Shown here: piece by piece, positions 47,810 to 57,930 of the stretch | How the letters are laid out: the number at the start of each line of letters is the position of its first letter | Position numbering within the stretch: the first letter of the stretch is position 1 | From: Corynebacterium auris | Lineage (GTDB): Bacteria; Actinomycetota; Actinomycetes; Mycobacteriales; Mycobacteriaceae | Assembly (NCBI RefSeq): GCF_030408575.1 | Contig: NZ_CP047047.1 | Location: 930,001 to 994,000, forward strand | Length of the DNA: 64,000 nt | Direction of reading: 5' to 3' | Program-made: the position numbers and the translations under genes | Notes under the pieces: generated by a model | The model's database searches: none | The model's input: only the letters and a program-made list of their open reading frames with translations | Told to the model about the DNA's origin: nothing

Positions 47810-49840
47810 CTACGGCCTGTAGTCGTGATCGGAGATGCGGCGGAAGGCCAGCGCCGCGCGGCGCTCGGCCGCCACGTCTGGGAGCTGGAAGATGTGGGCG
47901 ACGTTGCCTTCCGGGGCGAGGCGGACAAAGTTGTCGCCCTCGGCGCTCCACGTGTAGGTCGCGCCCGAGACCAGGTCGTGGACATCGAAATCCGAGCCGG
48001 GGTTGAGGCCCACGGCATCGGCGTCGACGTGCACTGTTGCCTCCTGGGTGGCGTGGGGGTCGAGGTTGACCACGACGAGGACGGCGTTGCCGGTTACGGC
48101 ATCCACCTTGGAGTAAGCGAGGATGTGCTCGTTGGCCGCGTCGTGGAAGCGGATCTGGCGCAGCTGCTGCAGGGCCGGGTTGTCACGGCGAATGCGGTTA
48201 AGCAGCGTCAGGTAGGGCTCGAGCGAGTCGCCGCGCTCGGCGGCTGCTGCGAAGTCGCGCGGGCGCAGTTCGTATTTCTCGGAATCCAGGTATTCCTCGC
48301 TGCCTTCGTGGACGGGTTCGTCCTCGTAGAGCTCGAAGCCGGAGTAAACGCCCCACAGCGGGCTTAACGTAGCCGCGAGCGTCGCCCGGATGGCGAAGGC
48401 GGCGCGACCGCCGGTTTGCAGCGAGGCGTGGAGGATATCGGGGGTGTTGACGAAGAGGTTGGGCCGGGACACATCGGAGACGTCGACAAGCAACCCTGCG
48501 AAGTCGGTGAGCTCGGCCTTGGTCGTTTTCCACGTGAAGTGGGTGTACGACTGCGAAAAGCCGGCCTTGGACAGCCCGTACATGCGCGGCGGGCGGGTGA
48601 AGGCCTCGGCGAGGAAGATGACCTCCGGGTGCGTTTCGTGGACCTTGGTAATCAGCCAGTGCCAGAAATTGACCGGCTTCGTGTGCGGGTTGTCCACGCG
48701 GAAGGTGGTGATGCCCAGGTCCACCCAGTACATGAGCACGCGGTAGATCTCCGCGTACAGGGTTTCGGGTGCGTTGTCGAAGTTGATGGGGTAAATGTCC
48801 TGGTACTTCTTCGGCGGGTTTTCCGCGTAGGCGATGGTGCCGTCCGCCAGGACTGTAAAAAACTCGGGGTGCTCGGCTGCCCACGGGTGGTCCGGCGCGG
48901 CTTGCAGCGCGAAGTCAAGGGCGATCTCGAGCCCCAGCTCGTCGGCGTGGGCCTTCATGGCAAGGAACTCGGCCTCGCCGCCGAGGTCGGGGTGGAACGC
49001 GTCGTGGCCGCCGGCGGCGGAGCCCACGGCCCACGGGGAACCGACGTCGCCCTCCTGAGCCTCCAGGGTGTTGTTGCGCCCCTTCCGGTTGACCTGGCCA
49101 ATCGGGTGGATCGGAGGAAAGTAGACGGTGTCAAAGCCCATCGCGGCGACGCGGTCCAGCGCGGCGGCGGTGGTCTCCCACGTGCCATGCACGGGCTTGC
49201 CCTCCGCGTCGACCCCGCCGGTGGACCGGGGGAAGAGCTCGTACCAGGAGTTAACCAGGGCAGCGCGGCGCTCCACCAGGACATCGCACACCGGCCCGCG
49301 GGTCAGCATCTCTCGCAGAGGGTGGGCGGAGAGGGCCTCGCGGACCTTGTTACCCAGGCCGGGGGCAAGGCGCTGCGCGAGGGGGAGGGAGGTATCTCCG
49401 AGCGCGCGGGCCGCGTCCTCGAGCACCTCGCGGGTAGGAGCGGGGGCCTGCGCCGCGGCGGCGGCGAACAGCTCAGCCCCGTGGGCGATGTCGTTGGCCA
49501 GCTCGTCCGCGCCCTGGCCGGCGTTGAACTTTTTCGTCACGGCGTTGCGCCACGTCGCCATGGCGTCGCCCCACGCGTCCACGCGGAAGCGCCACGTGCC
49601 CTCCACGTCGGGAACGAACACGGCGTGGGCGTAGTCGGGGCGGTACACCTCCGGCTGCATAGGCACGTGGTACTGCTCGCCGTCGGGCCGGGTGACCACG
49701 AGCGTGGCGGCCACGGCGTCGTGGCCCTCGCGCCACACGAGAGCGGACACCGGGACAACCTCGCCCACGACTGCCTTCGCGGGAAGGGTGCGCCCGGAGA
49801 CCTGGGGGCGTACGTCGTCGATACCAAAGCGTCCAATCAT
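47810..49840 (-). CDS. glgE: Alpha-1,4-glucan:maltose-1-phosphate maltosyltransferase
   Basis: The protein has 676 residues of GH13_3. The N-terminal immunoglobulin-like domain is at about 1-110, followed by a helical bundle. The barrel has FPPIHPIGQVNRKGRNN, TTFRVDNPHTKPVNFWHWL (nucleophile Asp) and VIFLAEAFTRP (acid Glu). It extends alpha-glucan from maltose-1-phosphate. The pair glgE-glgB is conserved in actinobacteria; the gap to glgB is about 60 bases. Confidence 0.96.
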   Translation of the reverse strand: MIGRFGIDDVRPQVSGRTLPAKAVVGEVVPVSALVWREGHDAVAATLVVTRPDGEQYHVPMQPEVYRPDYAHAVFVPDVEGTWRFRVDAWGDAMATWRNAVTKKFNAGQGADELANDIAHGAELFAAAAAQAPAPTREVLEDAARALGDTSLPLAQRLAPGLGNKVREALSAHPLREMLTRGPVCDVLVERRAALVNSWYELFPRSTGGVDAEGKPVHGTWETTAAALDRVAAMGFDTVYFPPIHPIGQVNRKGRNNTLEAQEGDVGSPWAVGSAAGGHDAFHPDLGGEAEFLAMKAHADELGLEIALDFALQAAPDHPWAAEHPEFFTVLADGTIAYAENPPKKYQDIYPINFDNAPETLYAEIYRVLMYWVDLGITTFRVDNPHTKPVNFWHWLITKVHETHPEVIFLAEAFTRPPRMYGLSKAGFSQSYTHFTWKTTKAELTDFAGLLVDVSDVSRPNLFVNTPDILHASLQTGGRAAFAIRATLAATLSPLWGVYSGFELYEDEPVHEGSEEYLDSEKYELRPRDFAAAAERGDSLEPYLTLLNRIRRDNPALQQLRQIRFHDAANEHILAYSKVDAVTGNAVLVVVNLDPHATQEATVHVDADAVGLNPGSDFDVHDLVSGATYTWSAEGDNFVRLAPEGNVAHIFQLPDVAAERRAALAFRRISDHDYRP

Positions 49841-49966
49841 GGGTGCCGTCCTTAGGGAAAAGCTGCTGAGCGGGGTCTCGCGCGGTGGCGCGCGCTACAC
49901 CCGACCACCCTAGCCACTCGCCCGGCGGCGCGCCGGGTCCACCGCCGGCGGGGAATTTAAGCCAAA

Positions 49967-50854
49967 ATGGAGGGCGTGACTGACACGACCCGAAACCGAG
50001 AGACTGAGTTAGACACCGGGTTAGAGAGCGATCCGGACCTGATGATCGACTTCCGCGGAGTGGAGTTCGTCCGCGACGGCGCGAGGTTGGTCGGCCCGGT
50101 CGACTGGCAGGTCGAGCTCGACGAGCGCTGGGTCATTGTCGGGCCCAATGGGGCCGGCAAGACCACGCTGATCCGCGTCGCCTCAGCGCAGGAATTCCCT
50201 TCCTCCGGGGTGGCCTTCGTTCTTGGGGAGCGCCTCGGCCGCACGGACATGCGCGACCTGAGGGCGTCGATAGGCCTGACGTCGTCCGCCATCGCCCACC
50301 GGGTGCCAGCCCAGGAGACGGTGAAGGACCTGGTGGTCTCGGCGGGCTACGCCATCCTCGGCCGATGGCGCGAGGACTACGACGAGATGGACTACGTGCA
50401 GGCGCTTGAGGTCCTCGAGCAGGTCGGCGCGATGCACCTGATCGACAGGACGTGGGGCACGCTTTCCGACGGCGAGAAAAAGCGCGTCCTCATCGCCCGC
50501 GCGATCATGACGAACCCGGAGCTGCTCATCATGGACGAGCCAGCCGCAGGGATGGACCTCGGCGGCCGCGAGGACCTGGTGGGCTACCTCGGGGATCTCG
50601 CACTCGACCCGGACGCCCCGGCGATTGTCATGATTACTCACCACCTCGAGGAAATCCCCTACGGCTTCACCCACGCGATGCTCCTCGACGAAGGAGAGGT
50701 CGTCGCCCAGGGCCTCATCGAGGACGTCATCACCTCGGAAAACGTCTCGCGCGCCTACCGCCAGCCGATCGAGGTGACCTACAGCGACGGCCGCTTCGCC
50801 GCGCGCCGGGCGCGCCGCGGCGGAGCGCACCGCGCCCCCACGCGCGGGCACTGA
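49967..50854 (+). CDS. ABC transporter ATP-binding protein (stand-alone)
   Basis: The protein has 295 residues. Walker A is VGPNGAGKTTLIR, the Q-loop region is IGLTSSAIAHRVPAQET, the signature is TLSDGEKKRVLIARA and Walker B is LLIMDEPAAGMDL, with the switch His in ITHHLEE. It resembles the ModF/YnjD-like single-ATPase group; no permease is adjacent, so substrate and partner are unknown. An internal GTG at 49976 is a second possible start. Confidence 0.88.
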   Translation: MEGVTDTTRNRETELDTGLESDPDLMIDFRGVEFVRDGARLVGPVDWQVELDERWVIVGPNGAGKTTLIRVASAQEFPSSGVAFVLGERLGRTDMRDLRASIGLTSSAIAHRVPAQETVKDLVVSAGYAILGRWREDYDEMDYVQALEVLEQVGAMHLIDRTWGTLSDGEKKRVLIARAIMTNPELLIMDEPAAGMDLGGREDLVGYLGDLALDPDAPAIVMITHHLEEIPYGFTHAMLLDEGEVVAQGLIEDVITSENVSRAYRQPIEVTYSDGRFAARRARRGGAHRAPTRGH

Positions 50855-50909
50855 CGCGGCAAGAACGGGCACAATTGGCGGAGTAGGCAAGTAAGGAGGT
50901 GAGCGGCCC

Positions 50910-51737
50910 GTGGCCCTGGAGCGCGAGCACAACGCGGTGCGCGGGATCAACGGCGCCCGCCTGGCCAGTACCGTCATCCTTACCCGCGACGGCTCTGAGG
51001 GGCTGGAGGTGTGGGTCTTCGAGCGCGTGCTGACCCTGCCAAATTACCCGGGGATGACGGTCTTTCCCGGCGGCGGCGTAGATAGCCGCGACTTCCCGGC
51101 CCGCGGCCGCACCGGCGAGCTATGGCACGGCCAACCCGCGGCCGATCTCGGGCGGCGCCTCGGCGTGGAAGCGGAAACGGCCAACGCGCTCTTGTTCGCC
51201 GCGGTCCGTGAGCTGTTTGAAGAGACAGGCACCCTGCTTGCCGTGGACGAAAAAGGCGAGCTCCCCGCTGATGCACGCCCTTTCCACGGACAGCGCCTGG
51301 CGCTGGAAACGCACGCGCTGTCGCTGACCGACTTTTTGCGTGATAACGACCTCAGCGTGTCCGCCGATATGCTGGCGCCCTTCGCCCGCTGGGTCGGCCG
51401 CTCGGGCCGCGGCACCCTCTACGACACCTTCACCTGGCTCGCCCGCCTGCCGGCGGGGCAGGAGCCTGACGGCGCGACGGGCGAGGCCGACGACGCCAAC
51501 TGGTTCACACCGGAGCTCCTCCTCGACGGCTGGCGCGCCGGGCTGGTCCGCTTCGCCCACTCGACCTGGGCACAGCTTGTCGACGTCTCGCGCTACGATT
51601 CCACCGAGTCGCTGTGGCGCGCGGCCAGCGGGGCCAGCATGACCACGAACATGGCCGAGGTAGACGATAATCCCCGATACGCGGAGTTTTTCACCCTCCG
51701 CCCCGAAGACAGGATTGGACGCCCTTTTGAGCTTTAG
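50910..51737 (+). CDS. Nudix hydrolase with insertion in the Nudix box
   Basis: The protein has 275 residues. The FPGGGVD segment and the AAVRELFEETG helix of the Nudix box are separated by about 35 extra residues, as in the NUDT19 (RP2)-like group that hydrolyses CoA-type nucleotides. The GTG start has AAGGAGGTG upstream. The substrate is inferred from the group only. It overlaps the next gene by 23 bases. Confidence 0.87.
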   Translation: MALEREHNAVRGINGARLASTVILTRDGSEGLEVWVFERVLTLPNYPGMTVFPGGGVDSRDFPARGRTGELWHGQPAADLGRRLGVEAETANALLFAAVRELFEETGTLLAVDEKGELPADARPFHGQRLALETHALSLTDFLRDNDLSVSADMLAPFARWVGRSGRGTLYDTFTWLARLPAGQEPDGATGEADDANWFTPELLLDGWRAGLVRFAHSTWAQLVDVSRYDSTESLWRAASGASMTTNMAEVDDNPRYAEFFTLRPEDRIGRPFEL

Positions 51738-52878
51738 CCCGGACGAGGTTCGCTTCCTCGCTGCCCACACCGCCGAGATCGACGAGGTTGCCCCGCAGGT
51801 GGCGCTCACCGCAGCCACCGTGTTCGCGGACAGGAAACTATTGGACGCACACTTCGGCGGCTATGCCCGAGCCGCGATGGAGGCGATCTACGCCCGACGC
51901 CTGAGCGAAGGAAAGCTGCCACCCGGCTGGCTGGCGGATATCGACGCCGCCCAGCAGGCCACCCCGGCGCTGGTCGCGAGAGTGAGGGCGCGGAGGGTGC
52001 AGGCGGCCTCCCCGCGCTTGGTATGCGACGTTACCTGTTCCGTCGGCACCGAGGCCCAAGCTTATGACCAGGTGCACTGGCTGGGCTCGGATCTGGACCA
52101 CGCGCGGCTGCTCATGGCGCGCCACAACTTGGGGGATCGGGCCTGGCTGGCGCGAGCGGATGCGCTGGAGCCGGTGGTTCGCGCCCCAGGGACCGTCATC
52201 GTGGCCGACCCGGCTCGGCGTGTCGACGGGCGCCGGATCACCGATCCCGCTAAGCTCCGCCCGCCGCTTCCGCGTCTTTTGTACGCCCACCGGGGGGAAC
52301 GGATGGCGGTGAAATGCGCGCCCGGCATCGACTACTCCGAATGGGACGGCCTAGTCAGCGTGGTCTCGGTCGACGGCGGGGTCAAGGAGGCGTGCTTGTA
52401 CACAGCCGATCTGTCCGGGGGCCTCAGCCGAGAGGCCGTCGTCGCGCGTAGCGACGGGTTTATGGAGACGGTGACCTCCGCCGATCCGGACGAAGTTTCC
52501 CTCGGCCGCCCCGGGGCGTACATCGTGGAACCCGACGGCGCGGTCGTGCGGGCCGGGTTGGTCCGCGCCTGGGCCGCGCGGCACGGGCTGTGGATGCTCG
52601 ACCCCCACATTGCCTTCCTCACTGGAGACAGCATTCCGGCCGGTTACAGCGGGTTTGCCTTCCTCGAGGACGTGCCGCTGCGCAAACTCAAAGCTGCACT
52701 GCAGGCGCACGAAGCTGGATCCGTAGAGATCCTAGTGCGCGGTGTCGATGTGGATCCGGACCGGTTGAGGGGCAAGCTCAAGTTGAAGGGATCGCGGCAG
52801 ATGGGGGTTGTCATTGCCCGACTTGGGGATACAGCTGTTGCCCATATCTGTGGGCCGCGAGAGCGTCCCGGCTCCTGA
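51715..52878 (+). CDS. Class I SAM-dependent methyltransferase, THUMP-like domain
   Basis: The protein has 387 residues from TTG 51715 (TTG 51727 also possible). The Rossmann methyltransferase motif is RLVCDVTCSVGTEAQAYD with LGSDLDHARLLMARHNL; VIVADPARR takes the place of the catalytic motif IV. The C-terminal THUMP-like domain (LRGKLKLKGSRQMGVVIARL) suggests RNA as substrate. Overlap with the Nudix gene implies cotranscription. Confidence 0.82.
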   Translation: MDALLSFSPDEVRFLAAHTAEIDEVAPQVALTAATVFADRKLLDAHFGGYARAAMEAIYARRLSEGKLPPGWLADIDAAQQATPALVARVRARRVQAASPRLVCDVTCSVGTEAQAYDQVHWLGSDLDHARLLMARHNLGDRAWLARADALEPVVRAPGTVIVADPARRVDGRRITDPAKLRPPLPRLLYAHRGERMAVKCAPGIDYSEWDGLVSVVSVDGGVKEACLYTADLSGGLSREAVVARSDGFMETVTSADPDEVSLGRPGAYIVEPDGAVVRAGLVRAWAARHGLWMLDPHIAFLTGDSIPAGYSGFAFLEDVPLRKLKAALQAHEAGSVEILVRGVDVDPDRLRGKLKLKGSRQMGVVIARLGDTAVAHICGPRERPGS

Positions 52879-53694
52879 GCGCTAGCGGGGCGCGTGACGG
52901 TGTTACGAATACGTTGGTGCGAAAATCGTATTTTTTCGCTACGGCGTGTGGGGCATGTAGCGCTCTCCGCAGTCAATTCGGGGTGTTTAGATAGCTTTTG
53001 TGAGGCTAACAGCTGGTCTGGTAAAGGTCACTCTACGGCACGAATCTTATATCAGAAGGAAGAAGCTTAGCTTGCGTATTAATCACAGTTTGTGTGATTG
53101 CAGCGGTGCTTATTTCCTTGGTCATGGGTTTTTCCGGTCGCCGCCCTCCTCGAACTTCGGTGAACCTCACAGATTTATAGCCTTCCTCACCTTCTTCATC
53201 GTCGGTGCCATCGGGGTTTTCTGTTCTTCAGTTTCCTGTGAGGCCCGTACATCGGCCCGTGGTTAAAGAAGAAAGCCAGGGATAAGTCCCCCAAATGGGT
53301 CGGAAGTTACCGAAGATCAAAACGACTGACTGATTCCGCGAAATAAGGTCTAATAAGGCGGAGCAAGGGCCTGTTCCAGGCGTTGCCGGGGTCGCCTCGT
53401 GTGGGGGGCGGACAGCACGAGGGCAGGAACGGACACTGGCGAGCGTTGCGGCTGGCCGGTGCCCGAAACCGTTTTTCGGTTTTCGCGCGGTGGAAGAAGT
53501 TCTCTGGCCCTGTCGTATTCGACGTGAATAAATCCTGAATAGTATTCTCGGCGCGCGTGACAGCTGTGCGTACGGTTACGTGAAAGCCGTACACGCTTGT
53601 CATCGATGTTGTGAAAGAAGGAACGTGCTGTGCAGGAAAGGATTGTCTGTACGTGGGCCACGCCCATCAACCGGGAGTGCACGGGGGGTGCGGA
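52879..53694 (+). other. Gene-poor, AT-richer gap
   Basis: About 816 bases hold no convincing gene. The stretch 52900-53350 is clearly less GC-rich than the flanks. One frame at 53000-53266 (88 codons) lacks a good RBS and resembles nothing I recognise. Another frame has a transmembrane-like stretch (CVLITVCVIAAVLISLVMGF, about 53080-53140) ending at 53189 without a proper start. It may be decayed foreign sequence. The region just before 53695 should hold the promoter of the cysteine desulfurase. Confidence 0.4.
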
Positions 53695-54882
53695 ATGAGG
53701 GCAGAAGTGACTGCTCGCGGTGTCGCCGAGAGAGGTTCAGCTGCCGTGGCGGCGTACTTCGACCACGCCGCCACGACGCCCATACGCCAGAGCGCGGTAG
53801 AGGCGTGGGTGCGGCATGCGGCCCTGCTCAACCCGGGCGGGCAGTACAGGTCGGGGCGTCAGGCGGCGGCCGTGCTTGCCGACGCCCGAGAAGAGATCGC
53901 CGAGCTCCTCGGGGCGGATCCGGCTGAGGTGATCTTCACCGGATCCGGCACGGAGGCCGACAATATCGCCGTCCGCGGCCTCTACCGCGCCTCGCAGAGC
54001 AACCGCATTGTGGCGAGCCCGATCGAGCACTCGGCCGTGCTGGAGACGGTAAAAGCGCTTGCGGCTCACGAGGGCGCCGAGGTGGAATGGCTGCCCGTCG
54101 GCCGCGCCGGCGCGGTTGATGACCTCGCTGCGCTTGCCGCCCCGGCGGCGCTAGCGACCGTGATGTGGGTAAACAACGAGACCGGCGTGATTCAGCCGGT
54201 AGAGCAGGTGGCCCGCGCGGCCGCGGAGGCGGGCGTGCCGCTGCACGTGGACGCGGTGCAGGCGGTGGGCAAGCTACCCGTCGATTTTCACGCGCTCGGA
54301 GCGACGACGCTGGCGGCCAGCGCACACAAGTTCGGCGGGCCGCGCGGGACGGGCATCCTCCTGGCGCAGCGCTCCCCGGCGCCGCTTCCCGTGATCACGG
54401 GCGGGGGGCAGGAGCGCGGGCTGCGTTCGGGGACGGTGGACGTCGCCTCGGCCGCGGCTACGGCCGCGGCGTTGCGGGAGGCAGTCGCGGAGATGGAGAG
54501 CGAGCACGACAGGCTCGTCGCCCTCGGTGACAGGCTTGCTACCGGGATTCTCCGAGAGGTGCCCGACGCGCAGCTCACCACTACCGCGCCCACACTGCCC
54601 GGCCACGTGCACGTGCTCTTTTCCGGGGCGAACGGGGACTCGCTGCTCATGCTTCTCGACGCCCACGGGGTGGAAGCCTCCCTCGGCTCCGCCTGCGCCG
54701 CCGGGGTCAACAGATCCAGCCATGTCCTCGAAGCTATGGGGGTCGCCCCGCGCGACGCCGCGGGGGCACTGCGTTTGACGCTGGGGCGCACGACCACGGA
54801 GGAGGACGTTGACGTGGTCGTGGGGGTGATTGCGGACGTCGTGAAGCGGGCTCGGGCCGCGGGGGCACTGTTGTGGTCCTAA
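53695..54882 (+). CDS. Cysteine desulfurase (IscS/NifS class V aminotransferase)
   Basis: The protein has 395 residues from ATG 53695; GTG 53746 is possible. PLP lysine: ATTLAASAHKFGGPRGTG. Catalytic Cys: EASLGSACAAGVNRSSHV. The N-terminal AYFDHAATTP is typical. It delivers sulfur to MnmA (gene 2 kb downstream), as in the mycobacterial iscS-trmU neighbourhood. Confidence 0.92.
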   Translation: MRAEVTARGVAERGSAAVAAYFDHAATTPIRQSAVEAWVRHAALLNPGGQYRSGRQAAAVLADAREEIAELLGADPAEVIFTGSGTEADNIAVRGLYRASQSNRIVASPIEHSAVLETVKALAAHEGAEVEWLPVGRAGAVDDLAALAAPAALATVMWVNNETGVIQPVEQVARAAAEAGVPLHVDAVQAVGKLPVDFHALGATTLAASAHKFGGPRGTGILLAQRSPAPLPVITGGGQERGLRSGTVDVASAAATAAALREAVAEMESEHDRLVALGDRLATGILREVPDAQLTTTAPTLPGHVHVLFSGANGDSLLMLLDAHGVEASLGSACAAGVNRSSHVLEAMGVAPRDAAGALRLTLGRTTTEEDVDVVVGVIADVVKRARAAGALLWS

Positions 54883-54946
54883 GTAGCCTATGGTGTGCGT
54901 GTGTCGCGTGTGAAAAATGTGGCGAATGTGCAGTAGTGTGCTGAGC

Positions 54947-55987
54947 ATGCACGTGTCTCGCATCCTTCGTCCCCTCATCGCCTGCCTGGTCGCCGCCGCC
55001 ACCGCGCTCGGCCTCGCCGCCGCCCCCGCCCGCGCGCTCGATATTCCCGGCCTTGTCCAGGGAGTCGACGTTGCCGGCCATCAGCGCCCCGGCGGACACC
55101 CGATCGAATGGAAAACGGTCGCCGGGCCCGGGGGCCAGAGCTTCGCCTTCATCAAGGCCTCCGAGGGCGAGGGATGGAAGAACGTCTACTACGACGAGGA
55201 CGCCGCCGCGGCCAAGGACGCGGGCCTTGCCATCGGCGCCTACCACTACGCCCGCCCCGCCGGCGACCCGAAGGCGCAGGCGGAGTACTTCGCCAGCGTG
55301 ATTAACGCGGGCCCGCAGCTCGACCTGCCGCCCGTGCTTGACCTCGAGGTGGACGAGGGCCGCAACCCCGCCGCGCTTGCGGTGTGGACCCAGACCTTCC
55401 TCAACGAGGTCGAGCGCGCCACCGGCGCGAGGCCGATGATCTACACTTACCGCTACTTCTGGTACGAGCGCATGGACAACACCAACGCGTTCACGGATTA
55501 CCCGCTGTGGCTGGCCGCCTACCAAAACCAGCCGCCGCGCCCGGTCGGCGGGTGGGACAAGGTCTCCATCTGGCAGCGCGCGAGCGACGGGCGCGTTGCG
55601 GGAGTGTCCACACCCGTGGACCAAAACGTCTTCAACGGGGACCCCGGTGCTTTCAACCGCTTCGTCGACGGTGACCTCAAAGCCGGCGGCGGCCTCCTCG
55701 AGGCCTTCCAGGCCCCGGAGCAGGGCGAGCTTGCCGTCCTGGAGCAGAACTCCACGGCGCTGGTGGTGGCCATCCTCGGCCTGGCCACGGGAATTCTCGC
55801 CGCCCCCCAGATTGCAGACGCGGCCCGAGCTTTCGGCTTTGACAACTTCGACGCCGACAACATCGCGGGCGCGGTGCGGGACCTGGTAACCAGCGGCCAG
55901 CTACCGGTCGATGACCTGCGCACCATGATGATCGGGGACTACTCGGTGGGAGACCTGCTCATCCTGCTGGACAACGCCTTTAAGTAA
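54947..55987 (+). CDS. Secreted GH25 lysozyme-like muramidase
   Basis: The protein has 346 residues. Signal peptide: RPLIACLVAAATALGLAAAP with cleavage near ARA. The GH25 barrel shows QGVDVAGHQRP, AFIKASEGEGWKN, GAYHYARP and the catalytic pair PVLDLEVDEG. The last 100 residues contain a hydrophobic helix (STALVVAILGLATGILAAPQ) that may anchor the protein. It would cleave the MurNAc-GlcNAc bond of peptidoglycan during wall remodelling. Confidence 0.9.
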   Translation: MHVSRILRPLIACLVAAATALGLAAAPARALDIPGLVQGVDVAGHQRPGGHPIEWKTVAGPGGQSFAFIKASEGEGWKNVYYDEDAAAAKDAGLAIGAYHYARPAGDPKAQAEYFASVINAGPQLDLPPVLDLEVDEGRNPAALAVWTQTFLNEVERATGARPMIYTYRYFWYERMDNTNAFTDYPLWLAAYQNQPPRPVGGWDKVSIWQRASDGRVAGVSTPVDQNVFNGDPGAFNRFVDGDLKAGGGLLEAFQAPEQGELAVLEQNSTALVVAILGLATGILAAPQIADAARAFGFDNFDADNIAGAVRDLVTSGQLPVDDLRTMMIGDYSVGDLLILLDNAFK

Positions 55988-56003
55988 CGCGCATCAGGAC
56001 GAG

Positions 56004-56804
56004 CTAGGAGCCGGAGCTAGGAGCCGGATCGTGCCGCGGCTTCGACACCTGGCGCCGCGCCCACTCCTCGCCCGTGAACTGCGCCGGGACAGCGCCGGAG
56101 AGCAAGCGGCGGGTCAGCCCGGGGCTGGGTTTCAGGGGTGCGTTCGCGCCGATGAGCACGATGTTTCCGTAGCGGCGCCCTTTCAGCATCGGCGGGTCGG
56201 CGATCGCGGCGACATGCGGCCACACCTCGGCCATGCCGGCCAGTTCCTCGCGGGCCTCGCGCAGATCCGAGCGGGCTCCGCAGTTGGCCACGTAGAGACC
56301 GCGCTCGCTCAGCGAGGCCCGCGCCGCAGCGTAGAACTCCACGGTGGTCAGCTCCCGTGGCGTGGTGGAGCCGGAGAAGACGTCGCGGATGATGACGTCG
56401 CGGGTGGCCGGTTTGAATCGCTCGGTCTCGGCGCGGGCGTCGCCGACGCGGATTTTGACGGTGGGCGCCCGGGGGACGTCGAAAAGCGAGCGAACCAGGC
56501 GGGCGAGCTCGGCGTCGATCTCGACGACCGTATTGCGGCTGCCCGGCCACGCGGCGGCGAAGTAGCGGGCAAGTGAGCAGGCCCCGCCGCCGAGGTGCGT
56601 CAGGCGCGGGGCGTCCCAGCACCGGGCGCTGTCGAGGAAATCGGCGATCCAGCGCATGTACTCGAAGTCGAGGCGCAGCGGCTCACCGGGCACGACGTGG
56701 GAGCTGGGCACGCCGTTGACCAGCAGGGTCAGCGAACCGTCGTGCTCGTGGACGACCTCGGCCTCGCCGCTGTCGATCTGGTAGCGCTCGCTTTTTGGGG
56801 CCAT
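56004..56804 (-). CDS. Spermidine-synthase-like methyltransferase-fold protein
   Basis: The protein has 266 residues from ATG 56804; ATG 56831 would add nine residues and overlap the mnmA start. SAM/dcSAM motif [15 protein letters not shown], acidic loop [12 protein letters not shown] and [16 protein letters not shown] match the spermidine synthase fold without the transmembrane part. Probably not a true SpeE because the aminopropyl-transferase DxxD region is altered. Divergent from mnmA. Confidence 0.78.
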   Translation of the reverse strand: MAPKSERYQIDSGEAEVVHEHDGSLTLLVNGVPSSHVVPGEPLRLDFEYMRWIADFLDSARCWDAPRLTHLGGGACSLARYFAAAWPGSRNTVVEIDAELARLVRSLFDVPRAPTVKIRVGDARAETERFKPATRDVIIRDVFSGSTTPRELTTVEFYAAARASLSERGLYVANCGARSDLREAREELAGMAEVWPHVAAIADPPMLKGRRYGNIVLIGANAPLKPSPGLTRRLLSGAVPAQFTGEEWARRQVSKPRHDPAPSSGS

Positions 56805-56829
56805 GCCCAGCGAGGGTACACTGCGGCCC

Positions 56830-57909
56830 ATGCGAGTTTTGGCGGCGATGAGCGGGGGAGTGGACAGCTCCGTGGCGGCGGCGCGCCTCGTCGAGGCGGG
56901 CCACGACGTGGTCGGCGTGCACCTGGCGCTGTCGCGCGATCCGCAGGCCACGCGCGAGTCGGCGCGCGGCTGCTGTTCGCTGGAGGACTCCGCTGACGCC
57001 CGCCGCGTGTGCGACAAGCTGGGCATCCCCTTCTACGTCTGGGACTTTTCGGAGCGCTTTAAGGAAGACGTCATTGACAACTTCGTCTGGTCCTACGAAC
57101 ACGGCGAGACCCCGAACCCCTGCCTGCGCTGCAACGAGAAGATCAAGTTCGCGGCGCTGCTCGACCGCGCCCTGACCCTCGGCTTCGACGCCGTGGCCAC
57201 TGGCCACTACGCCGTCCTCGACGCCGGGGGCAACCTGCGCCGCAGCGCCGACCCGCGCAAGGATCAGTCCTACGTGCTCGGCGTGCTCACCCGCGAGGAG
57301 CTCGACCACTGCATGTTCCCGGTCGGCGACACCGAAAAGCCGCAGATCCGCGAGGAGGCGGCGCGCCACGGCTTTTCGACGGCCACAAAGCCGGACTCCT
57401 ACGACATCTGCTTCATCCCCGATGGCAACACCCAGGCGTTCCTGGGCGCCTCGATCGGCATGCGCCCCGGCATGATCCGCGACCAAGACGGCACGGTGCT
57501 GAAGGAGCACGACGGGGCGTTCCAGTACACCATCGGCCAGCGCCGCGGGCTGAACCTGCGCGTTCCCGCCGCCGACGGCCAGCCGCGCTACGTCACCGAC
57601 ATCGACGCGGCCACCGGAGCCGTCACCGTTGGGCCGCGCTCGGCGCTTCAGGTGCGCGAGATCCGCGCGGACCGGCTCAAGGTGCTGCACCCGGCCATGG
57701 CCGGGGCCTTCGAGGCGAACGTGCAGATCCGCGCCCACGGGGGCGTGGTGCCGTGCCGCGCGGTGATCGATGGGGAGGAGATGGTGCTCGAGCTGCACGA
57801 ACCCCTGGAGGGAGTGGCGCGCGGCCAGGCCGCCGTGCTCTACCTGCCGGATCCGGACGGTCTCGGCGACGTCGTCGTCGGCTCCGGCACGATCTGCGCC
57901 ACGGCGTGA
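56830..57909 (+). CDS. mnmA: tRNA-specific 2-thiouridylase
   Basis: The protein has 359 residues. PP-loop: [17 protein letters not shown]. The two catalytic Cys are in [13 protein letters not shown] and YDICFIPDG. It inserts sulfur at U34 of tRNA Lys/Glu/Gln using sulfur relayed from the upstream cysteine desulfurase. The start ATG 56830 is shared with the divergent gene's region (25 bases apart). Confidence 0.95.
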   Translation: MRVLAAMSGGVDSSVAAARLVEAGHDVVGVHLALSRDPQATRESARGCCSLEDSADARRVCDKLGIPFYVWDFSERFKEDVIDNFVWSYEHGETPNPCLRCNEKIKFAALLDRALTLGFDAVATGHYAVLDAGGNLRRSADPRKDQSYVLGVLTREELDHCMFPVGDTEKPQIREEAARHGFSTATKPDSYDICFIPDGNTQAFLGASIGMRPGMIRDQDGTVLKEHDGAFQYTIGQRRGLNLRVPAADGQPRYVTDIDAATGAVTVGPRSALQVREIRADRLKVLHPAMAGAFEANVQIRAHGGVVPCRAVIDGEEMVLELHEPLEGVARGQAAVLYLPDPDGLGDVVVGSGTICATA

Positions 57910-57930
57910 CGGGCCGGATAGTCTCGCAGT

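Noticed and set aside
45594..47822. 742-codon plus-strand open frame opposite glgB
   Set aside because: Antisense shadow of glgB; low-complexity Val/Gly/Ala-rich product.
53307..53603. 98-codon minus-strand frame upstream of the cysteine desulfurase
   Set aside because: No RBS, basic random-looking product and no membrane or domain features.
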